Below are positions 19,546 to 29,165 of a stretch of 64,000 nucleotides of DNA, one piece after another. A program made the translations under genes and the position numbers. The notes beneath the pieces were generated by a model. That model was not told the DNA's origin and ran no database searches. It saw only the letters and a list, made by a program, of their open reading frames with translations. The first letter of the stretch is position 1. Every line of letters begins with the position of its first letter. The DNA lies in assembly GCF_021390395.1 (NCBI RefSeq), contig NZ_JAJUWT010000002.1:186001-250000 (forward strand). Direction: 5' to 3'. The DNA comes from Saccharothrix sp. S26 (GTDB lineage: Bacteria; Actinomycetota; Actinomycetes; Mycobacteriales; Pseudonocardiaceae).

Positions 19546-20511
19546 GTGATTATCCAAAGAACTTCGACACGGGTTGGAATTGTGCTCGCGAGCGTTGTGC
19601 TGGCGACCGCCGGCGTGGTGTCAGCGGCGTCCGCGAGCACGCCGAAAGGCGTGGAGCTGGGCTCCAGCGACACCGGGTCGGAGGTGACGGCGGCCCGGTC
19701 CACCGGGTTGCGCGGCGTCTCGGCCTACGAGGGCACGGGCGTCCCGGCCGACGTGACCGCGTACGGCGCGCAGCGCGTGCCCGCCGGCCACAAGATCCGG
19801 GGCTACTCCTCGCCGACCGGCGACGACCTCGGCGTGCAGTCGATCATCGGCGCGGACAACCGGGTGCGGGTCGACCCGACCACCAGCTTCCCGGCCAGCG
19901 CCACCGTGCTGATCACGCGGACCGTCGGCGGCGTCGAATCGCTGCACTGCACCGGCTGGATGTTCGGCGCGAGCCTCGTGCTGACCGCCGGGCACTGCGT
20001 CTACAACCAGAGCAGCGGCTGGTACACCGGCCAGCTCAAGTTCTACCCGGGCGCGAACGGGACCACCTACCCGTACGGCTCCTGCACCGCGGCGACCCTG
20101 CGGTCCAACACCGGCTGGACCACCGACGGCAACCCCGACGCCGACTACGGCGGCGCGACCCTGAACTGCTCGGTCGGCAACACCACCGGCTGGTACGGCG
20201 CGTACTGGACCACGGCGTCGCTGACCGGCACGTCCACGACGGTCCAGGGCTACCCCGGCGACAAGGCCCAGCAGCAGTGGACCCACTCCGACCAGGTCCG
20301 GGAGACCGCGTCGCTGCGCCTGTACTACGACAACGACACCGTGGGCGGCAACAGCGGCAGCTCCGTGCACACCGTGCGGGCCTCCGGGTCGACGGGTTGC
20401 TCCGGCCGGTGCTCGCTGGCGTTCCACGCCTACGGCGTCGGCTCCAACGGCCACAACAGCGGGCCGCGCATCACCGAGAGCCGGTTCAACCTGGTCGTCG
20501 GCTGGCGCTGA
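19546..20511 (+). CDS. Secreted trypsin-like serine protease
   Basis: A 321-residue exported protease of the S1/V8-like group. A signal peptide covers about residues 1-30 (VGIVLASVVLATAGVV ending in SAASA), followed by a roughly 70-residue pro-region. The catalytic triad is visible: His in LTAGHCVY near residue 150, Asp in DADYGG near 198 and Ser in GGNSGSS near 268. Four cysteines near HCTGW, GHC, GSC and LNC could form disulfides, plus two in TGCSGRC. I prefer GTG 19546, with GAAGGGA 7 bp upstream, over TTG 19531. Glutamyl endopeptidase specificity is possible but not shown. Confidence 0.87.
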   Translation: MIIQRTSTRVGIVLASVVLATAGVVSAASASTPKGVELGSSDTGSEVTAARSTGLRGVSAYEGTGVPADVTAYGAQRVPAGHKIRGYSSPTGDDLGVQSIIGADNRVRVDPTTSFPASATVLITRTVGGVESLHCTGWMFGASLVLTAGHCVYNQSSGWYTGQLKFYPGANGTTYPYGSCTAATLRSNTGWTTDGNPDADYGGATLNCSVGNTTGWYGAYWTTASLTGTSTTVQGYPGDKAQQQWTHSDQVRETASLRLYYDNDTVGGNSGSSVHTVRASGSTGCSGRCSLAFHAYGVGSNGHNSGPRITESRFNLVVGWR

Positions 20512-20593
20512 CCCGATCCGGTGAGGTTCGCCGGCGTGCGGCAACCGGGAACGCCGCCCGTTCCGTCCCAGCGGTGACCGAGAGGAGCGGATC

Positions 20594-20959
20594 GTGAGAC
20601 GCGCACACCTCGCGCTGCTGATCGGCGTGCTGGCGCTCGGGGCGTGCGGCGGGGAGGCCCCGTCGTCCGACGCCGACGCCCCACCGCCCACCACCGCCCG
20701 GGCCACCGTCACCGGCGTGGTCACCGACTCCGCCGGCTGGCCGGTGGACGGCGCGCTCGTGCAGCCGAGGTCGCTGGACGCGCCGCCCCGCCCGGTGCCG
20801 GAGCTGGCGGTCCTGTCCGGCCCGGACGGCCGCTACGAGTGGCACTTGACCCCGGGCCGCTACGAGTTCACCGCGACCAGGGACGACCGCACCGGCCCAC
20901 CGGCCGAGGCGACCACCGAGGCGGGCCGGACCGACCACCTCGACCTGCGCCTGCCCTGA
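20594..20959 (+). CDS. Small lipoprotein with carboxypeptidase-regulatory-like fold
   Basis: A 121-residue lipoprotein. The signal ends in the lipobox LGAC with lipid Cys18, followed by a short Ser/Asp/Pro-rich linker. The body, from ATVTGVVTDSAGWPVDGALV through SGPDGRYEWHLTPGRYEFTAT, is a single CarboxypepD_reg-like beta-sandwich of the kind found in secreted binding modules. The GTG follows GAGAGGAG. It could assist the protease 82 bp upstream, but no function is known. Confidence 0.75.
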   Translation: MRRAHLALLIGVLALGACGGEAPSSDADAPPPTTARATVTGVVTDSAGWPVDGALVQPRSLDAPPRPVPELAVLSGPDGRYEWHLTPGRYEFTATRDDRTGPPAEATTEAGRTDHLDLRLP

Positions 20960-20981
20960 CGCCTGCCCGCTGGAACACCCC

Positions 20982-21015
20982 GCCGCCCCGACCCGCTGAT
21001 CCGGGCCGGGGCGGC
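20982..21015. terminator. Bidirectional terminator hairpin
   Basis: GCCGCCCCG and CGGGGCGGC form a perfect 9-bp stem with a 16-nt loop, placed between the stop of the lipoprotein gene and the stop of the convergent helicase-associated gene. Confidence 0.7.
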
Positions 21016-21092
21016 TCGCCGTCACGCGGACGCGCGAAGGGTCCGGCCACGGCCCGCCGGACCGGGAAGCCGGGATGCCGTGCCCTGGCGCG

Positions 21093-23048
21093 TCAGACCC
21101 CGGTCACCGCGCGCACCGACCGGATCCGGCTGACCGGGAACTCGCGGCGCTCGCCGCGCGGGGCGCAGTTGGCCTTGAGGTTGCCCGCCGCGTGGTCCAC
21201 GGGCGTGATCACGTGCTTCACCGTGGTGCGCGGGCCGTTCGCCACCGCGATCTCCACCGACGTGCGGCTCACCAACGCCTCCGCCAGCAGCACGACCTCC
21301 GAATCGCGCAGCACCAGCGACTGGTCCCGCAGCAGGCGTGCCGTGCCGATCCGCTGCGACTCCGCGCGCGGCAGCACGAACTTCGGTCTCGGCCGCTCCA
21401 CCAGCGCCGCCGCCAGCCCCGCCAGCTCCTGCTCGGTCAACGGCGTCCGCGACCCGGCGGCCGACCCGCGGACCGGCGGCGGCTCCACGCGCCGCCGCGG
21501 CACCCGTCCCACCACCGCCGTGCCGTCCGCCGACGACGTCGTCGGCGCGTACCCGGCCGCCCGCAGCAGCGCCACGGTCGCGTCGGCCGGCTTCACCGAC
21601 GCCAGCACCGTCGGTCCCAACGGCTGCAACGACAGCTGCGCCAACAGCGGGTGCGCGGCCATCTCCGCCACCAGCGCCGGGTCCTCCGCCCGCACGCAGC
21701 ACGCCACCGGCGTCACGGTGATCCGGCCGTGCTGCCGCGCCACCTCCCGCACCAGGTGCGCCAACGTCGGCGGCACGCCGTGCTCGCTCACCGACGCCAA
21801 CCGGGCCAGCAACGCGTCCGGCTCGTGGCCCGCGTCCAACGCCCGCCGCACGCTCGCGCCGCTGAACCGCCACCCGCCCGCCGCGGCGTCCGCCGCCAGG
21901 TCCAGCACGGCGCTCAGCTCCCGTGACGGCAGCCCGGCCACCACGGCGGTCAGGTCCGGCCGCAGGTGAGCCGTCGTCGCGGCGGGCGGCACGAACCGGC
22001 TCGCCACCTCGGCGACCTCCGCCACCCCGCCCGCCAGGACCGCGCGGCCCAACGCGGTCGCCGCGCCCAGCGCCACCAACCCCACCGACTCGGCCTCCAC
22101 CAGCGCCGCCTCGGTCGCCGCGCGCCCGTGCGCGGCCGGCCGGGCCCACACCAGCTCCGCCACCACCTCGTGCCGGTGCTCGTACGCCTCGTCCTCGGCC
22201 AACCGCGCGTACCGCTCCAGCAGGCCGTGCCTGGTCCGCTCGCCGGCGTCCGCCGAGGACGCCTCCGCCGACACCGGCCGCTGCCTGCCCGGCTCCCACG
22301 ACATCCGCGGCCACGCCGACGCCACCGCGGCCAGCCGGTCCGCGGGCGAGGAGGCGCGCCACGCGTCCGAGCGGACCGTCGGCACGAGCCTGCCCTCGTC
22401 CACCGCGAGCAACCGCGCCTCCACGGCCAGCCCCACCCACAGCCGGGTCCGGTTCTCGTCCGCCCTCAGCACGCCCGCGATCCGACGCAGCTCCCGCAAC
22501 CCCACACCGCCCCGGCACGCCACCACGTCGACGTCGCACAGGTCGACCAGGCGCGTGACGCCGTCCACAGTGGACGTCGCGGGCGTGATGGCGGCCCGGT
22601 CGGCGAAACCCCGGTCCTGCGGCGCGCGGCGCGGCGGGCGGGGCGCGGGCGTGATGCGGCGCGGCGGGTCGTCGGCCAGGGGGCGCAGGCCCGGCGCGGT
22701 GACCAGGCGGCCCTCCGCCGGCCACACCAGCGCCCTGGCGCGCAACTGGGCCAACACCCGCCTCAGCTCGGCCCGCGACGACTTGCCCTGGCAGCGCAAC
22801 CGCGCGGCCAGGACGTCCACTGCGGCCTCGTCGCCCAGCCGCACCACCGCGTCCAGCACGTCCCGGCAAGCCTGGTCGAGCCCGTCGACCGCCGCGCGCA
22901 ACGACGCCGTCGAGGTCAGCTCGTCCGCCAGCTCCCGCAGCGAACGGGGCCGGCGGCCGGCGGCGTCCTCGCGCAGCGCCAAGATGTCCCGGATCTGCCC
23001 CGCGTCGAGCTCGCGCAGCCATCCGGCCAGCGCCGATTTCCTACCCAC
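21093..23048 (-). CDS. Helicase-associated domain protein
   Basis: A 651-residue protein of an actinobacterial family annotated as helicase C-terminal or helicase-associated (Helicase_C_3) protein, usually found with an XPB-type helicase. It has no Walker motifs of its own. The N-terminal 110 residues are helical (LAGWLRELDAGQIRDILALRED, in two parts), and RSLRELADELTS fits a winged-helix repeat. The segment RITVTPVACCVRAEDPALVAEMAAHPLLAQLSLQPL (split here) near residue 470 is the conserved C-terminal domain. It probably binds DNA or a helicase partner. It is divergent from the DUF2461 gene. Confidence 0.75.
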   Translation of the reverse strand: MGRKSALAGWLRELDAGQIRDILALREDAAGRRPRSLRELADELTSTASLRAAVDGLDQACRDVLDAVVRLGDEAAVDVLAARLRCQGKSSRAELRRVLAQLRARALVWPAEGRLVTAPGLRPLADDPPRRITPAPRPPRRAPQDRGFADRAAITPATSTVDGVTRLVDLCDVDVVACRGGVGLRELRRIAGVLRADENRTRLWVGLAVEARLLAVDEGRLVPTVRSDAWRASSPADRLAAVASAWPRMSWEPGRQRPVSAEASSADAGERTRHGLLERYARLAEDEAYEHRHEVVAELVWARPAAHGRAATEAALVEAESVGLVALGAATALGRAVLAGGVAEVAEVASRFVPPAATTAHLRPDLTAVVAGLPSRELSAVLDLAADAAAGGWRFSGASVRRALDAGHEPDALLARLASVSEHGVPPTLAHLVREVARQHGRITVTPVACCVRAEDPALVAEMAAHPLLAQLSLQPLGPTVLASVKPADATVALLRAAGYAPTTSSADGTAVVGRVPRRRVEPPPVRGSAAGSRTPLTEQELAGLAAALVERPRPKFVLPRAESQRIGTARLLRDQSLVLRDSEVVLLAEALVSRTSVEIAVANGPRTTVKHVITPVDHAAGNLKANCAPRGERREFPVSRIRSVRAVTGV

Positions 23049-23117
23049 CCGGCCGATTATGCACAGAACGTGACGGCTCGGTCATGCGTTGCGATAGAGC
23101 GTTCGAATGAGCCACGA

Positions 23118-23798
23118 ATGGAGGAACGTAAGCTGTCCCCCGTGGAATTCACCGGCTTCGGCGAACACGCCATCGACTTCTACGACGGACTCGTCGCGGA
23201 CAACTCCAAGGCGTACTGGGACGACAACAAGCACGTCTACCAGCGTGATGTGCGCGAGCCCATGGAGGCGTTGCTGGCCGCGCTGGAGCCCGAGTTCGGC
23301 AAGGGAAAGGTCTTTCGGCCCTATCGGGACGTGCGGTTCAGCAAGGACAAGACCCCCTACAAAAACCACTGCGGCGGCGTGGTCGAACTCGGCCGCGGCG
23401 GCGGCGCGCACTACGTGCAGATCGGCACCGAGGGCGTGTTCGTGGCGGGCGGGTCGTTCGCCATGGCGTCCGACCAGCTCGCCCGCTACCGCGAGTCGGT
23501 CGCCGACGACGTGCGGGGACGTGCGCTGGAGAAGGTGCTCGCGAAGCTCGCCAAGGCGGGCTGGGAGCTGCGCGGCGACAAGCTCAAGCGCGCGCCCCGC
23601 GGCCTCGACCCCGACCACCCCCGCATCGAGCTGCTCAAGCACAAGCGCGTGTACGTGGCCAAGGTGTGGCCGCCCGACGACGTGCTGCACGAGCCCGGCT
23701 GCCTCGACCGCGTCCGCGACGCCTGGCGACAGGTCACGCCCCTGGTCGACTGGTGCGCCGACCACATCGGCCTGACCGAGGTCGGCTTCCGCCGCTGA
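23118..23798 (+). CDS. DUF2461 family protein
   Basis: A 226-residue cytoplasmic protein of the DUF2461/TIGR02453 family, of unknown function. The family pattern is clear: FTGFGEHAIDFYDGL near the N-terminus, FRPYRDVRFSKDKTPYK near residue 70, then GAHYVQIGTEGVFVAGG and the late LLKHKRVYVAKVW. The start is uncertain: ATG 23118 or GTG 23142, neither with a well-spaced ribosome site, so leaderless translation is possible. It is followed after 24 bp by the convergent VanZ-like gene. Confidence 0.85.
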   Translation: MEERKLSPVEFTGFGEHAIDFYDGLVADNSKAYWDDNKHVYQRDVREPMEALLAALEPEFGKGKVFRPYRDVRFSKDKTPYKNHCGGVVELGRGGGAHYVQIGTEGVFVAGGSFAMASDQLARYRESVADDVRGRALEKVLAKLAKAGWELRGDKLKRAPRGLDPDHPRIELLKHKRVYVAKVWPPDDVLHEPGCLDRVRDAWRQVTPLVDWCADHIGLTEVGFRR

Positions 23799-23822
23799 CC
23801 GGTCGGCGGGAACCCGAACCCG

Positions 23823-24167
23823 TCACACCCGGTGGGCCGTCCCGCGGCTCCGCCAGTGCACGACGAGGTAGGCGACCGCGACGCCGGCCACGTCCACGAG
23901 GGCGTCCAGGACGTCTCCGCTGCGGTTCAGCACGGTGATGAGCCACTGCAACACTTCCGAGACCGCGGCGTAACCCAACAGGACGATCGCCAGTGGTCCG
24001 GACGGCAGCCGCGCGTACGTCCCGGTGGCCATGAGCAGGGCGAACAGCAGGAAGTGCACCACCTTGTCGGTGCCCGGAGGGGCCGTGGGCACACCTGAAG
24101 CCGGGGTGAACAGCACGATGACGCTGAGCGACGCCGCGACCACGAACGGAAGGATTCTGGAGCCCAC
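23823..24167 (-). CDS. VanZ-family membrane protein
   Basis: A 114-residue membrane protein with four hydrophobic segments. The family signature is DKVVHFLLFALLMATG near residue 31, with a later EVLQWLI and DALVDVAGVAVAYLV. VanZ relatives are known from teicoplanin resistance and from general envelope stress, but a role is not predictable here. The GTG at 24167 gives the expected N-terminus; the frame runs further upstream without family similarity. It is divergent from pyk. Confidence 0.75.
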   Translation of the reverse strand: MGSRILPFVVAASLSVIVLFTPASGVPTAPPGTDKVVHFLLFALLMATGTYARLPSGPLAIVLLGYAAVSEVLQWLITVLNRSGDVLDALVDVAGVAVAYLVVHWRSRGTAHRV

Positions 24168-24249
24168 GGGACAGATTCTGCCTGTTTCGAGGAGATTACT
24201 TCCCGGTACATCCTGATCGGTCCAGTGACAGGGACTACTCTGACTAGAC

Positions 24250-25674
24250 GTGAGTCGACGCGCGAAGATCGTCTGTACGATGGGTCCTGCCACCGCGACC
24301 GAGGACAAGGTCAACGAGCTGGTGGCGGCCGGTATGGACGTTGCCCGGATGAACTTCAGCCACGGCAGCCATGCCGACCACAAGCAGGTCTACGACCTCG
24401 TCCGCAACGCGGCCGAAGCGTCGGGCCGCGCGGTCGGCATTCTGGCCGACCTCCAGGGACCGAAGATCCGGCTCGGCCGGTTCGCCCACGGCCCCGTCGA
24501 GTGGCGCACCGGCGACGTCGTGCGGGTGACCGTCGAGGACGTCGAGGGCACCCACGACCGGGTCTCCACCACCTACAAGCAGCTGGCGCAGGACGCCAAG
24601 GCGGGCGACCGGCTGCTGGTGGACGACGGCAAGGTGGGCCTGACCGTCATCGAGGTCGACGGCCCCGACGTGGTCTGCGAGGTCACCGAGGGCGGCCCCG
24701 TCAGCAACAACAAGGGTCTCTCGCTGCCCGGCATGGACGTGTCCGTGCCCGCGCTGTCCGAGAAGGACATCGAGGACCTCGAGTTCGCCCTCAACCTCGG
24801 CGTGGACTTCATCGCGCTGTCGTTCGTGCGCTCGCCCGCGGACATCGACCTGGTCCACCAGGTCATGGACCGCGTCGGCCACGGCCGCAAGCCGGTGATC
24901 GCCAAGATCGAGAAGCCCGAGGCGGTCGACAACCTCGAAGCGATCGTGCTCGCCTTCGACGGCGTCATGGTCGCCCGCGGCGACCTGGGCGTCGAGCTGC
25001 CCCTGGAGCACGTGCCGCTGGTGCAGAAGCGGGCCATCCAGATCGCCCGCGAGAACGCCAAGCCGGTGATCGTGGCCACCCAGATGCTCGACTCGATGAT
25101 CACGAACTCCCGGCCGACCCGCGCCGAGACCTCGGACGTCGCCAACGCGGTGCTCGACGGCGCGGACGCGCTGATGCTGTCCGGCGAGACGTCGGTCGGC
25201 CGCTACGCCATCGAGTCGGTCAAGACCATGAGCCGCATCATCGTGGCCGTCGAGACCGAGTCCACCGTGGTCCCGCCGCTGACGCACGTCCCGCGCACCA
25301 AGCGCGGCGTGATCTCCTACGCGGCGCGTGACATCGGTGAGCGGCTGAACGCGAAGGCGCTCGTCGCGTTCACCCAGTCCGGTGACACCGTGCGCCGGTT
25401 GGCCCGCCTGCACACCCCGCTGCCGCTGCTGGCGTTCACGCCGGAGCCCAGCGTGCGCAGTCAGCTTTCTCTCACCTGGGGCACCGAGACGTTCCTGGTG
25501 CCTAAGGTGGACTCGACGGACGAGATGGTCCGCCAGGTGGACCTGTCGATGATCGACATCGGCCGGTACCAGCCCGGCGACCTCGTCGTGGTCGTGGCGG
25601 GCTCGCCGCCTGGCACGATCGGCTCGACGAACCTCATCCGGGTGCACCGCCTGGGGGAGGACGACCACGCTTAG
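24250..25674 (+). CDS. pyk: Pyruvate kinase
   Basis: A 474-residue glycolytic enzyme that makes pyruvate and ATP from phosphoenolpyruvate and ADP. Family motifs include CTMGPAT and ARMNFSHG at the N-terminus, the catalytic Lys in IAKIEKPEA near residue 220, the metal-binding VARGDLGVE near 246 and ATQMLDSMI near 278. The C-terminal domain (RRLARLHTPLPLLAFTP) is present and complete. The GTG start gives the typical MSRRAKIVCT opening. The thioesterase gene follows 8 bp later. Confidence 0.97.
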   Translation: MSRRAKIVCTMGPATATEDKVNELVAAGMDVARMNFSHGSHADHKQVYDLVRNAAEASGRAVGILADLQGPKIRLGRFAHGPVEWRTGDVVRVTVEDVEGTHDRVSTTYKQLAQDAKAGDRLLVDDGKVGLTVIEVDGPDVVCEVTEGGPVSNNKGLSLPGMDVSVPALSEKDIEDLEFALNLGVDFIALSFVRSPADIDLVHQVMDRVGHGRKPVIAKIEKPEAVDNLEAIVLAFDGVMVARGDLGVELPLEHVPLVQKRAIQIARENAKPVIVATQMLDSMITNSRPTRAETSDVANAVLDGADALMLSGETSVGRYAIESVKTMSRIIVAVETESTVVPPLTHVPRTKRGVISYAARDIGERLNAKALVAFTQSGDTVRRLARLHTPLPLLAFTPEPSVRSQLSLTWGTETFLVPKVDSTDEMVRQVDLSMIDIGRYQPGDLVVVVAGSPPGTIGSTNLIRVHRLGEDDHA

Positions 25675-25682
25675 GAGATGAA

Positions 25683-26606
25683 GTGACCGAGGCTGCCCGT
25701 GCCGCGGCAACCGCCGAGTTCTCGGACGTTCCGCTGGACGCCGACGGCGTGCCCCACGGGCAGCCCGTGCTCGACCGCCTCGTCGCGCTGCTCGACCTGG
25801 AGCGCATCGAGGAGAACATCTTCCGCGGCGTGTCACCCGCCGAGTCGCCCGTGCGGGTGTTCGGCGGGCAGGTCGCAGGCCAGGCCCTGGTGGCCGCCGG
25901 GCGGACCGTGCCGCCCGAGCGCCGGGTGCACTCGCTGCACTCGTACTTCATCCGCGGCGGCGACCCGACCGTGCCGATCGTCTACGAGGTCGACCGCATC
26001 CGGGACGGCCGCTCGTTCACCACCCGCCGCGTCGTCGCCGTGCAGCACGGCAAGGCGATCTTCGCGTTGTCCGCGTCGTTCCAGCTCGACGAGCCGGGCC
26101 TGGACCACCAGGAACCGATGCCGTCCGTGCCGCCGCCGGACTCGCTGCCGACCTACGCCGAGTCGGCGGCCGGGTACCTGGAGAAGGTGGGCATGGCCCG
26201 CCTGCCGCGGCCGATCGACATCCGTTACGTCACCGAGCCGCCGTGGCGGGCCCGCGAGGACGGTCCGGGCGAGGCGCGCAGCCAGGTGTGGATGAGGGCG
26301 GACGGCAAGCTGCCGGACGACGACCTGCTGCACGTGTGCGTGCTGGCTTACGCGTCGGACATGACGTTGCTCGACTCGGTCCTGGTGCGCCACGGCGTCT
26401 ACTGGGGGACCGACAAGGTCCTGGGTGCGAGCCTGGACCACGCCATGTGGTTCCACCGCCGGTTCCGGGCCGACGAGTGGTTCCTCTACGACTGCGCCTC
26501 ACCGTCCGCTTCGGGCGCGCGCGGCCTGGCCACGGGCCGTTTCTACAGCCACGACGGCCACCTGGTGGCTACCGTGGTGCAGGAGGGCCTGCTCCGGGTT
26601 CTGTAG
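25683..26606 (+). CDS. tesB: Acyl-CoA thioesterase II
   Basis: A 307-residue double-hotdog thioesterase that hydrolyses acyl-CoA to free acid and CoA. N-terminal features are RGVSPAESPVRVFGGQVAGQAL (read in two parts), with LHSYFIRGGDPTVPI near residue 83. The active-site Asp is likely in LDHAMWFHR near 257, with the Thr/Gln pair in LATGRF and TVVQEG near the C-terminus. It is in operon with pyk, GGAGATGAA preceding the GTG start. Confidence 0.93.
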   Translation: MTEAARAAATAEFSDVPLDADGVPHGQPVLDRLVALLDLERIEENIFRGVSPAESPVRVFGGQVAGQALVAAGRTVPPERRVHSLHSYFIRGGDPTVPIVYEVDRIRDGRSFTTRRVVAVQHGKAIFALSASFQLDEPGLDHQEPMPSVPPPDSLPTYAESAAGYLEKVGMARLPRPIDIRYVTEPPWRAREDGPGEARSQVWMRADGKLPDDDLLHVCVLAYASDMTLLDSVLVRHGVYWGTDKVLGASLDHAMWFHRRFRADEWFLYDCASPSASGARGLATGRFYSHDGHLVATVVQEGLLRVL

Positions 26607-26653
26607 TCGACCGGCTACGCTATGCAGTCAATAGAGCAAGAGAGGTGGCCGCG

Positions 26654-27214
26654 ATGAGCACCATGCCCTGGCCTGACCACTTGTTCACGCTTGAGGAGTG
26701 GGACGCGCTTCCGGAGGACAAGTCGCGCCACTTCGAGCTGGTCGAAGGAGTTTTGCTGGTGGCCCCCAGGCCGGCACCGAAGCACCAAGTGGCGATGGCG
26801 AACCTCCGAAGCTGCCTGAAAGAGCAATTGCCTGCGGGCGTGGTGGCGGTCCAGGACGTCGATGTCGTGATAGACCCCGGGCCTCCGCTCTCACTGCGCG
26901 CTCCAGATGTCGTAGTGGTGCGGGCCGAGCGCTACTGGGAGCACCCGAGTCGGTTCGACCCCGACGACCTGCACTTGGCGGTGGAGATCGTGTCGCCGGG
27001 AACGGGCCGCACAGACCGCGTCTTCAAGCCGATCGAGTACGCCAAGGTCGGTATCCCGCACTACTGGGTGGTCGAACTGGACGAGCCGGTCACGCTCATC
27101 GCGTTCAGCCTCGTCGCCGGCAGGTACAAGCAAATCGCACACGGCACGGGGAAGGTCGAGGTTCCCGAGCCTTTCCCGGTCACCGTCGACCTCGACGAGC
27201 TGATCAACCCCTGA
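26654..27214 (+). CDS. Uma2 family endonuclease-like protein (DUF820)
   Basis: A 186-residue Uma2/DUF820 protein, same family as the gene at 3953 but a different sequence. Motifs in order are FELVEGVLLVAPRPAPKHQ near residue 28, LRAPDVVVV near 79, AVEIVSPGTGRTDR near 107 and EYAKVGIPHYWVVE near 126, with acidic and Lys residues in the nuclease pattern. The ATG at 26654 has GAGGTGG upstream. Its last 11 bp overlap the end of the convergent decarboxylase gene. Confidence 0.85.
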   Translation: MSTMPWPDHLFTLEEWDALPEDKSRHFELVEGVLLVAPRPAPKHQVAMANLRSCLKEQLPAGVVAVQDVDVVIDPGPPLSLRAPDVVVVRAERYWEHPSRFDPDDLHLAVEIVSPGTGRTDRVFKPIEYAKVGIPHYWVVELDEPVTLIAFSLVAGRYKQIAHGTGKVEVPEPFPVTVDLDELINP

Positions 27215-28589
27215 GCCGCAGGGCGTCCCACAGCGCCCGCACGTGGTGTTCCTTGGTCGCCTCCGCGCCGATCGCCACGCGGACCGCGAACCGGCCGTCG
27301 ACCACGGTGTGGGTGATGAACGCGTTGCCGGAGGCGTTGACGCGGTCCATCGCGGCACGGGTGGCGTCGTCGCCGGAGCGGTGGGCGATGGTCACCAGGG
27401 ACAGCGAGCGCGGCACGACGAGCTCCCAGTCGTCGGATGCCTCGACCCACGATTCGAGCAGGGTCGCCAGCTCCACGTGGCCACGCACGTGGGCGCGGAT
27501 GCCCTCCAGGCCGTACCAGCGCAGCACCGACCACAGCTTCAGCGCCCGGAAACGGCGGCCCAGGGGGATCTGCCAGTCGCGGTAGTCCACGACCGCGCCC
27601 GAGTCGGTGGCCGTGTTGCGCAGGTACTCCGGCAGGATCGTCAGGGCGTCGACCAGGACGTCCGGGTGAGCCGTCCAGAACAGGGACAGGTCGAACGCGG
27701 TCAGCATCCACTTGTGGGCGTTCGCGGTGAACGAGTCGGCCCGGTCCACGCCGTCGAACAGGTGGCGGAACTCCGGGCACAGCGCCGCCGGGCCGGCCCA
27801 CGCCGCGTCCACGTGCAGCCAGATCCCGTGCTCGGCGCACAGCTCGGCGATCTCCCGCACCGGGTCCACCGCGCCCGTGCCCGTGGTGCCGACGGTCGCG
27901 CACACCAGCACCGGCCGCCGGCCCACGGCCACGTCGGACCGCAGGCGCGACGCCAGGTCGTCCACCCGCATGGCCAGCCGCGAGTCCACGGCGACCGCCC
28001 GCACGGCCTGCTCGCCGAGCCCCGCCATCCGGGCGGCCCGCTCCAGCGACGAGTGCGTCTGCGACGACACGTACACCGTCTCGGTCCCGTCCACCCCGGA
28101 CTGCCGCCACTTCCCGCCCGACGCCCGGTGCAGGGCGGCGAGCACCGCGACCAGCGCCGCCGACGACGCGGTGTCCTGGATGACGCCCCCGCCCACGAAC
28201 GACGGCGGCAGGCCGAACGCGCCCACCAGCTCGTCCATCAGGTGCTGCTCGACCTCGGTCGCGGCGGGCGAGGTGGACCACAACATGCCCTGCACGCCCA
28301 GGCCCGCCGACAGCAGGTCGCCGAGCACCGACGGCAGCGAGGCGTTGGCCGGGAAGTACGCGAAGAAGCCGGGGTGCTGCCAGTGGGTCGTGCCCGGCAG
28401 CACGACCCGGTCCAGGTCCGCGAGCAGCCCGTCGAAACCCTCGCCGCGCTCCGGCAGACCGGCCAACCGGCCCCGCACCCACCCCGGCTCGACCGACGAC
28501 CTGACGGGGAAGCCCTCGACGCGCGAGCGGTAGTCGGCGATCCAGTCGACGACCTCGTGACCGATCCGGCGGAACTCCTCGGGATCCAT
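27204..28589 (-). CDS. PLP-dependent aromatic amino acid decarboxylase family
   Basis: A 461-residue group II decarboxylase like aromatic L-amino acid or tyrosine/tryptophan decarboxylases. Key features are HPGFFAYFPANAS near residue 75, CATVGTTGTGAVDP near 230, HVDAAWAG near 257 and the PLP lysine in ANAHKWML near 288. A C-terminal RVAIGAEATKEHHV matches the family. The ATG at 28589 gives the normal opening MDPEEFRRIGHEVVDWI. The substrate cannot be read; L-Trp, Tyr, Phe or DOPA are all possible. The Lrp gene lies just upstream in the same direction. Confidence 0.9.
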   Translation of the reverse strand: MDPEEFRRIGHEVVDWIADYRSRVEGFPVRSSVEPGWVRGRLAGLPERGEGFDGLLADLDRVVLPGTTHWQHPGFFAYFPANASLPSVLGDLLSAGLGVQGMLWSTSPAATEVEQHLMDELVGAFGLPPSFVGGGVIQDTASSAALVAVLAALHRASGGKWRQSGVDGTETVYVSSQTHSSLERAARMAGLGEQAVRAVAVDSRLAMRVDDLASRLRSDVAVGRRPVLVCATVGTTGTGAVDPVREIAELCAEHGIWLHVDAAWAGPAALCPEFRHLFDGVDRADSFTANAHKWMLTAFDLSLFWTAHPDVLVDALTILPEYLRNTATDSGAVVDYRDWQIPLGRRFRALKLWSVLRWYGLEGIRAHVRGHVELATLLESWVEASDDWELVVPRSLSLVTIAHRSGDDATRAAMDRVNASGNAFITHTVVDGRFAVRVAIGAEATKEHHVRALWDALRLRG

Positions 28590-28599
28590 GGCCGGCAAT

Positions 28600-29106
28600 C
28601 TATACGCGCCGCCTGCGGTGGGTCGGGCGCTGGTCGTCCGGCGGCGTCAGGGCCCGGGTCTCGACCCGCTCCAGCACCACCGAGCTGGTCAGGTTCCGCA
28701 CCTCCGCGCGCGAGGCGATCTTGTCCATCAGGAACGCCTGCAGGTGCGTGCTGTCGGCCACCGCGATGTGCACCAGGAAGTCGGCCTGCCCGCTGACGTG
28801 GAACAGCGACCGCGTCTCCGGCTGCGCCATCACGAACCGCCGGAACGCCGCCACCACCGGCCGGGTGTGCGGCCGCACGTTGACCGACACCACGGCCTCC
28901 AGCGGCAGGCCCGTGGTCCGCGGGTCGACCACGGCGTGGAAGCCGGTGATCACGCCCAGCTCGCGCAGCCGGCGCACCCGGTGCAGGCACGTCGACGGCG
29001 CGATGCCGACCAGCTCGGCCAGGCTCCGGTTCGGCAGCGTCGCGTCGTTCTGCAACGCCTCCAGGATCAGCCAGTCGACCGAATCCAGTTCGGCTGTCTC
29101 GCTCAC
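28600..29106 (-). CDS. Lrp/AsnC-family regulator
   Basis: A 168-residue transcription factor. The N-terminal helix-turn-helix runs from VDWLILEALQNDATLPNRSL (in part) to GIAPSTCLHRVRRLRELGVI. The C-terminal effector domain has GLPLEAVVSVNVRPHTRP and HVSGQADFLVHIAV, the typical RAM-domain pattern for amino acid binding. Its stop lies 10 bp before the decarboxylase start, so the two are probably one operon. It is divergent from a LysE exporter, and most likely controls that gene in response to an amino acid. Confidence 0.92.
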   Translation of the reverse strand: MSETAELDSVDWLILEALQNDATLPNRSLAELVGIAPSTCLHRVRRLRELGVITGFHAVVDPRTTGLPLEAVVSVNVRPHTRPVVAAFRRFVMAQPETRSLFHVSGQADFLVHIAVADSTHLQAFLMDKIASRAEVRNLTSSVVLERVETRALTPPDDQRPTHRRRRV

Positions 29107-29165
29107 AACCGAACACTGTAACCGTCAGGTGGAATACACCCGAACGCGTGACGCAGGATGCGGCC